From: Metarhizium brunneum | Taxonomy: Eukaryota > Ascomycota > Sordariomycetes > Hypocreales > Clavicipitaceae | Direction: 5' to 3' | Length of the DNA: 64,000 bases | Assembly: GCF_013426205.1 (NCBI RefSeq) | Contig: NC_089424.1 | Coordinates: forward strand, 496,001 to 560,000 | Part shown: positions 58,081 through 64,000 of the stretch, piece by piece | Position numbering within the stretch: position 1 is the stretch's first letter | How the letters are laid out: every line of letters begins with the position of its first letter | Translations under genes and position numbers: made by a program | Notes under the pieces: model-generated | Databases searched by the model: none | What the model was told of the DNA's origin: nothing | The model's input: only the letters and a program-made list of their open reading frames with translations

Positions 58081-59453
58081 ATGTCTTGGTCCCCATTTAC
58101 CTCAACTCTCACTGTGACGCCCCCGAACGCAACCCCGACTGTCACGACGACAACTGGTTCAACATGGGTGCAAAATCCGGCCGGCGTGTCAGCAGGCCCT
58201 ACGTCCTCAACAGCAATTGAGAGTAAGATTGAGAGCAGCGGCGCTTTCAGCAGTCAACAGCCCACGTCTTGGACACAGCCGGCTGGTGGAAGCCTGTCGA
58301 CTAACTACACAACACACGTGAATGGATCAAATATGCAGCCGACGACAACGGCTACTAATGCTTCAATTCCTTCGTCAGGAGTCACCGCCGGCGCGGTGGC
58401 TGGGATTGCCATCGGCTGTGCTGCCATCGGTCTACTTTTCGGACTTGTCGCGGCTTGTATTCTGCTCCAACGCAAGGGAAGGCAAAAGGGCAGGACGGCG
58501 GACACGGCTGTTGTTCATCATGAACCCAAGAAGTATTCAAGCGAGATCCCGAGTGATGTTCAACTCAACCAATTCCTCCCGGAAGCCACGCCCGACCGAG
58601 ATATAGCGCAGGAGGTGAGGTCGCTCGGAGGACTCATTCATCAGCATGTCGACAACTACTACCATTCCAAGCCTGTCAACGCCAGCTCCCGCAGCCTCTC
58701 GGCGACCCTGCAAAGTCTTGGATTGGCGGGCGCAACCTCGTCGTCGGCGACATATACGCAAAACATTGCAGCCTTGTGCCTAGACCAGAAAACACGACAA
58801 TCTGCCTTGTGCCACGTTATCATGCGCGCGGCATTTGACAGCATCGACTTTCATTCACAGAACAGCCTCCTCCCGTCTATGCTCCCACGGCCAGTTGCCT
58901 CGTTCATACAGGCAATGTCTCCCACTGAACGCGGCCGCAGCGTTGATGCCCAGGGTGAGTCTTTGGTGGCCGAGCCAGACCAACAGAAGCCGCGCAAGGA
59001 AATATGAACATTTGAAGCTGACACAAATACACAGTAGCCGCGTTGGCCCTCCGCAAGTGGCGCAGTCTGTCTGTATTCCTCCTGCATCCCAGCCGCAGCC
59101 TTCGGACCCCTTTGCCCACCGACAACGCCACGGTCACTCTGCAGGCTGAAGAGCTGGCCAAGGCCCTCAACCCCTTTCTCCGCATCTTTGTAGAAACAGA
59201 CCCTGATGTGATACGGCAGCAGGGGGCCCACCTGGAGGCCGTGATTGTGGAATGCACCAAGCTCGGCTATGTCCTCTTATCGCATCCCTGCGACTGGGGG
59301 TTGGTCACCAAGGTGGCTCCAAACAAGCAAGGCGTCACAGGTTTAGTGGTCGAGGCTGGCCTGGAGAAGCTCAGTGATCGGGACGGGCCGCCATATCCTC
59401 GGCCACGGACCGTGGTTGAAGCAGTTGCAGTGTATTATGACCCGACGGGATGA
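58081..59453 (+). CDS. Single-pass membrane protein of unknown function, fungal family
   Basis: Exons 58081-58954 and 59035-59453 (donor GTGAGT, acceptor ACAG) give 430 residues. The N-terminal 95 residues are Ser/Thr-rich and likely glycosylated, with no clear signal peptide. One transmembrane helix (AGAVAGIAIGCAAIGLLFGLVAACILL, about residues 101-127) is followed by basic RKGRQKGR. The cytosolic part has conserved helical blocks: EVRSLGGLIHQHVDNYY, then CHVIMRAAFDSIDF, then RKWRSLSVFLLHPS and a C-terminal LVVEAGLEKLSDRDG. I recognise the pattern from hypothetical proteins of ascomycetes, but no function is known to me. It could sense extracellular conditions; that is speculation. Confidence 0.7.
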
Positions 59454-60251
59454 TTGGCACTGGGCGGCGAACAGGACTTGAGGGGGTACAGAGCACAAGT
59501 ACGTAGGATGTAGATGAAAGTACACACCTGGCAGTAGGATAGTATCTCCTTGTCACAAATGCAAGTCGTTGTCGTGGCGAGATGATATCACGGAAACCAG
59601 CAGACGCCCCTCTGTTGTGAACTGGTCTCCAGAGAGGACGGGAACGACCCAACAGACAACTCATGCACAATGCTGGCTCATGACCAATGTCTTACCGTAA
59701 AAGGCTATCCTGTTCGTTCGCAGCCACTTGGAGAATTGCGTGTGCCCCGCTGCCGTGCGTACTGTGACAATTTGAAGTATTTGTGATATATGACGAGCGA
59801 GCTGCAGAGCTACCATGACCGCGGCAGCGCAAGGTAGCCCACGGTCAGCCCGTGCCCAGTGCCTCGTCCAATCCATCCGTAACGAGTTGCGTGGGCCGTC
59901 AAACAAAGCGGACGGCCTTCAATGTTTGTGGTCGTCAATTGCGGAGGACGGCTCGCATCTCCCACCCAAAATGCAGGGCCAGGACATGATATTACCTCTC
60001 GTATGACCAAGGTTCCCATTCTGGTCAGCTCTGCAGACCCTAAAAACAAAATTAGCCTTGCTGTAGTTTGTACCACTACTGGTTCGTCGTCAGCAGCAAG
60101 CCGCCTACTCTATGCCTGCAATAACTCGTGCGACCGGCGAGTTGACACTTTCACGTCTCGTTGGAAACCAGTCAAGCGTCCAACGAGTCTGGTGATTTCC
60201 CACGTTGACATCTCCACTGCCAATAATCATGCCGCTACATGACAAACTCCA
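59454..60251. other. Intergenic, no gene recognised
   Basis: Overlapping short frames on both strands without domain content. Confidence 0.4.
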
Positions 60252-61046
60252 GTGATGAAAGATTTGGCACCACCTCAACCAAGCTTACGGCCCTCCAACC
60301 CGGATGCGGAGGATGGTCGCGTTGCCAAAGAGATACGCCGTTGCCTCGAGCTCGTACAAACCTGCCACCAGGACCTCCAGCACCTCATAGACCTTCGCAA
60401 CGAGCACCTCAAACTCCTCGAGGCCGCGCCTCCGCGGATCCTCGACAGGATCAACCGCGTCATTGACTCGGCGAAAAGTGTCGTCCCAAAGCACACCGCG
60501 GCATGAAGATGACGCTGCACAATCGGCTCGAATGGGTCTTGCGTTCCTCAGTCGATTTCCGCGGCCAGGAGCCCGTCATTATTCGCCACAACGCCGCCGT
60601 GTTGGCCGAGTTGAATTACTTGCGCCAAATCACAACATGCACGCTGCTGGATAATATCCCGACAACAAAGGAGGACCCTGATATTGCGCCTTTACGCATC
60701 AGTCAGGGAACTAATAAGAAGGGTATGATGTCGCAGATACTCAGCATACCAATGGCGGCAAATGCTAACAGAAAACAAAGCGTCCGCAAGTGTTCCAGCC
60801 ATCACCGTGTCACCGATGCCAATCTCACGAGCTACGACGCCCAAGGTAATTGAATACTGCGACTTGCCTGAGCCTGTCTTTCCGAATGCGCTCCCGGGAG
60901 CGACACCGGACAAGGAGACATTAGTCCTCGCAGTCCAACCACCGTCTGCTCATCTGCCGACTATACTTGGCGAAGATCCTAGTCCTCATCGCGTCGTCCT
61001 AGGCCCTAGCGACGATCGGGGACTATTGCTTCTGTTCGAGGACTAG
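60252..61046 (+). pseudogene. Conserved fungal hypothetical gene broken by a frameshift
   Basis: Residues of the first frame (60252 to about 60478) read RRCLELVQTCHQDLQHLIDL, then RILDRINRVIDSAK, and end at a TGA soon after. The next conserved block, EKCRPKAHRG and HNRLEWVL, then DFRGQEPVIIRHNAAVLAEL, begins immediately in another frame (from about 60470). It continues through an intron 60723-60780 (donor GTATGA) to a stop at 61046. In the family I remember, these two blocks form one protein with a few residues between them. So a small deletion or insertion near 60470 has shifted the frame, or the base sequence has an error there. No catalytic motif is known. Confidence 0.6.
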
Positions 61047-61354
61047 GTGTGGCGAACCGGAAGAACCAGGTGTATTGGCTGCCGAGATGGCCTCGTGGGC
61101 TGTAAAGACAAAGATCCTGGTACTTGATAACCAGTAATTTTCGCATGGGTGTCATGGTTTTAAACTAAACACATGATATACGGCTTCATCTCCAGCACTT
61201 GTTGGCTTGAATTTCTTTTGATGGCGTCCTTGGCGATCAGCTCGCTTCTCAGCGCTATGAGAATGAACATGGATAGTTCTGTTGTGCTTGTAGCAAGTAT
61301 GCGCTCAAAAAGCGATGGTGATGGTAGTTTCGTACTTGACTTGTCAACTTTATC
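61047..61354. other. Short convergent intergenic region
   Basis: Convergent 3' ends of the broken gene and the zinc-cluster gene; nothing else seen. Confidence 0.4.
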
Positions 61355-63372
61355 CTATGAACGCCTTGCTATTGCACCGTTTGCCAGTTTCAGCAGCTCC
61401 GCCGCAAAGTCATCTGCCTGCTGCAAGTATTTCAGCTCCTCGGCCGAGCATGCCACCGCAAGTCCATGAATAGTCTTGGATGCCAATGCCAGCCATTCCA
61501 CATCGGTCACCGCCTGGTCACTTGTAGGGTGTATAAGGATGTTGACGAATAACGACATGGCCGCCGTCAGAGGATGAAACACGGTGCACCTGTCATGGTC
61601 AGAATGCTAGACATATATGTAGGCCATGTTGAAATATGCGGGTTTTCGCACGCACCAAGTTTTGCCCTTGAGCACCGTAACCGGCTCACTAATAGCATGG
61701 ATCGTGTTTCGCGCGGCGCCCAACGCCAGATCGATACTCGAGTGCATGACCCGGTGGATATCCTCTGGCAAGCCTGCATCTGGATCATGAGCTACGCCGA
61801 ATCTCCGGACGACGCTGTGTACCATTGTCAGGAGGTAATTGTACTCCAGTTGCAAGTGAGCTGCACGTAAACACGGCTGCACCGATCCATATCCAGAACT
61901 ACTCCTGGCTATGCCGAGTTTTGGTCGGAGCAGGGGATAGGTATTCACTCGCCAGTTCTCAAGTTCGTCGTCCAACCTCCGGATACGAGTCAGAAGTTCG
62001 CTGTCGGTGATATGTAGAGCGGTGGGGGAGTAAAGTACACGAAAGACTTTGGCCTTTAGAAGGCCAAGTCTGCGGTCTCCGGTGGCGAAAGCAAGGAGTT
62101 TACAAGCAACGGAACTGTCGATTACTTCATCGAGTTCCTGGGCGGGACTACTGCATTCAGCATCACCCAAGTCCATGTACTCGTCTGCAAGGAGAGGTGG
62201 TTGCCCAGTTATAAGGCTCATGTCCTTATCGGCAATATAGCAAGTCCAGAAAAGGTTTCGAATGTGCTCTCTCCGCATATCGGGAGCCGCTTTGCTAGGT
62301 GTAGGATGCTTCATATGGCCATCGAGTGTGCAAACCATTCGGCAGGCTGTAGGAAGTAGTGCCCCCGCGGCATCGTATTGTCCAGTGGCTATTCGATACT
62401 TGTACTAAACACAATTCATTCATGTTACCACTCCTGTTTCAGTGGTTTGGTTCAAAAAGGGCCATATTACCAGTAATAAAATAGCCTGCAAAGCGTCCAA
62501 GTTGGCAAACCGGTCAATACGACCTAGCAGACCTTGAGCCCTCGACGCAATGGCCTGGGCATCGATAGAAGCGACTTCCGCACTGGTCTTCAAGTATGAC
62601 GCAACGGTAAAAGCTGCCAACAAGCTTGCCGTAGCTGCTAGATGCCCTTGCGAAGCATTCGGATTGCAATCCGCGTACGCCAAGCCTATAGTTTCTGTAA
62701 ACAGCGACTTATCGAGGATTCCTATTCCCAAGCGAAAGAAAAAACTAGTTTCCGCGTTGAAAGTCCTTAAGGCCAAACTTATATCAGGTAATTCCAATGA
62801 TTCACCACTGCTAGGATAGGTTGGGTAGCTGATACACGAGAAGAGGTGTGCAGAGCCTAGTAAATGATTCTCAAATCTTGTAGTGTCCTGCGTAGTAATC
62901 GACTTGATCCATTTAAAACCATCTTCCGAAACAACAGGCATTCCTCGATGATACCAGTTCTGGCCGAGGCGGAGGGGTGCTTGGTTACTGGCAGATATCT
63001 TGCTTTCTGGAAGTTGAAGACTTATGGTTGAGCGAAAGGCGTCAGCTTTGGCAGATGCAAGTTCCTTTTCGAGTTGGTCAATGCGAGCGAGGAGCTCTGT
63101 CGCTTTCTTTGATGATTTGGTCCTGAAATCGAATTAGTCTAGTAGCCACATGGGGGCTGATAGGGAATTGGCTGATACCTGTTCAGACCATTCACTCTCT
63201 TGTCTCTACTAAATTTACACTCCAGATTCTGATGGCGGCACCAGTCACAGGGTCCGCCATCATGAGATGTGATACATTGGATCTGGGCTCATGTTAGTCT
63301 ACCGGTTTCAACACTGGGAGGCAGACATACTTTTCTTTTGAAACACACATCGCAGGCTCGTGCTAGTGGCAT
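61355..63372 (-). CDS. Zn2Cys6 fungal-specific transcription factor
   Basis: Exons 63372-63331, 63282-63179, 63122-62471, 62404-61656 and 61589-61355 give 593 residues. The DNA-binding domain is split by the first intron and reads RACDVCFKRKIQC, a spacer, then GGPCDWCRHQNLECKF: six cysteines spaced as in GAL4-type clusters. A linker and coiled-coil follow (KKATELLARIDQLEKELASA). The middle-homology region holds GHLAATASLL, LLARIDRFANLDALQAILLL-type repeats and YRIATGQYDAAGALLPTACR, then RRNLFWTCYIADKDMSLITG-like text (REHIRNLFWTCYIADKDMSL), and ends WCTVFHPLTAAMSLF. It acts in the nucleus on CGG-type sites. The regulated genes cannot be named. The short last intron was chosen because it restores WC-x-V-x-H-P-L in frame. 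Confidence 0.9.
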
Positions 63373-64000
63373 CGAGGCGGTGTCAGTGACGCGACTCCCA
63401 CGTATCGGTGCGGAGTTGTATGTGTCTTGTTGGGCCGGGGAGAATACCAGCATTTCAAGTTATTTCCTACTCCGTGTGATGGTATTTCATATCGCCTCAG
63501 CCGCCGCACGCCCCCGATAGGTGTTAGTAAATACATGTACTTTCTGAAAGCTGTGTAGCTGGCCTGACTAATCGGATTTCATTTTGTCCGATTATCTAAG
63601 CCACCCGTTGACGCTAAATTCGCTTTGGGTTACTCTAAGTAGACCTGCTTGACCCTTCAGGTGAGGGTACCTAAATGACCTGATATTGTAGCTTGAAATA
63701 AATGAAATTATTGGTCTTCTTACTCTTCGACGTATCCTAATATTTGTGCCAGCACTGCATCAGGTAGTGCCAGCCCGATTATACAAACATCGTGCGCTTG
63801 GTCATACCGAAACCAGAGTACCGAGACATGCTGAAGGAAATAGGTCGAATTATGCTCAATTTTATAACAAAAATTCTAGAACTAATATTGTGTGAATGAC
63901 GTATAAGACAAGAAATACAAATCACAGAAATAAGGGAAGGCCCTGAGACTTCTAGACAAACGAAAGCAGACGGCAAGTTGCATAGTAATAACGGAAATGT
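63373..64000. other. Intergenic, upstream of the zinc-cluster gene, with dispersed repeat copy 2
   Basis: Holds the zinc-cluster promoter, a repeat at 63738-63828 and no supported gene. Confidence 0.4.
63738..63828 (+). repeat. Dispersed repeat, copy 2 of 2 in window
   Basis: Counterpart of 6611-6697, sharing AGCACTGCATCAGG and the AAACCAGAG-ACCGAG block in the same order and orientation, about 57 kb apart. Confidence 0.55.

Noticed and set aside
60239..60466. 75-codon frame overlapping the broken hypothetical gene
   Set aside because: Other phase of the same sequence; Pro/Arg-rich shadow translation.

Overview
The window is filamentous-ascomycete nuclear DNA. Genes carry many short introns (about 45 to 170 bases) with GTAAGT/GTATGT-like donors, CTAAC-like branch points and YAG acceptors. 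The gene content (GAL4-type zinc cluster factor, AA11 lytic polysaccharide monooxygenase, DUF2236 oxygenase, SRPK-like kinase, MCT-type MFS carrier) fits Sordariomycetes. I infer Hypocreales, possibly a Clavicipitaceae relative such as Metarhizium or Pochonia; this rests on general resemblance, not on a search.

Layout. 1-18.7 kb is mostly accessory: a phosphotransferase-like gene with an in-frame TAG, a Kre9-like Ser/Thr-rich membrane protein, a GT25 glycosyltransferase, a GCN4-type bZIP factor without a visible ATG, a small secreted cysteine-rich protein, a head-to-head pair of BTB-like paralogues, a small mitochondrial-type membrane protein and an MFS transporter. 19.1-34.4 kb is a conserved core of chromosome and expression genes: CHL1 helicase, ribosomal protein uL15, CDC7 kinase, condensin subunit 1 and the FCP1 CTD phosphatase. 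35.3-63.4 kb is again accessory: an AA11 LPMO, a DUF2236 oxygenase, a secreted precursor with internal peptide repeats and Kex2-type sites, a secreted trypsin-like protease, an SRPK-like kinase, a small secreted crystallin-like protein, a full-length ABC-C transporter, a four-helix membrane protein, a divergent Hsp70-like ATPase, a single-pass membrane protein, a frame-broken conserved gene and a Zn2Cys6 factor.

Mobile DNA. At least four copies of one short LTR-like family (starting TGTGACA) are scattered through the accessory parts. Two have perfect 5-bp target-site duplications, so they are solo LTRs. Two direct copies bracket the ABC transporter. A second dispersed repeat links about 6.6 kb with about 63.8 kb.

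The most interesting object is the 85-residue secreted precursor at 40700-40957 (minus strand). Its heptapeptide PDGTRVT occurs three times, two copies end in dibasic sites, and the three DNA copies differ only synonymously. That indicates selection on the released peptide. It lies convergent with an oxygenase gene and a few kb from a secreted trypsin-like protease and an ABC-C exporter, so a secreted-peptide (signal or RiPP-like) system is a reasonable hypothesis, not a demonstrated one.

All exon structures are my own reading of splice consensus and frame. Each multi-exon model listed with exon coordinates keeps frame to its stop unless stated otherwise.
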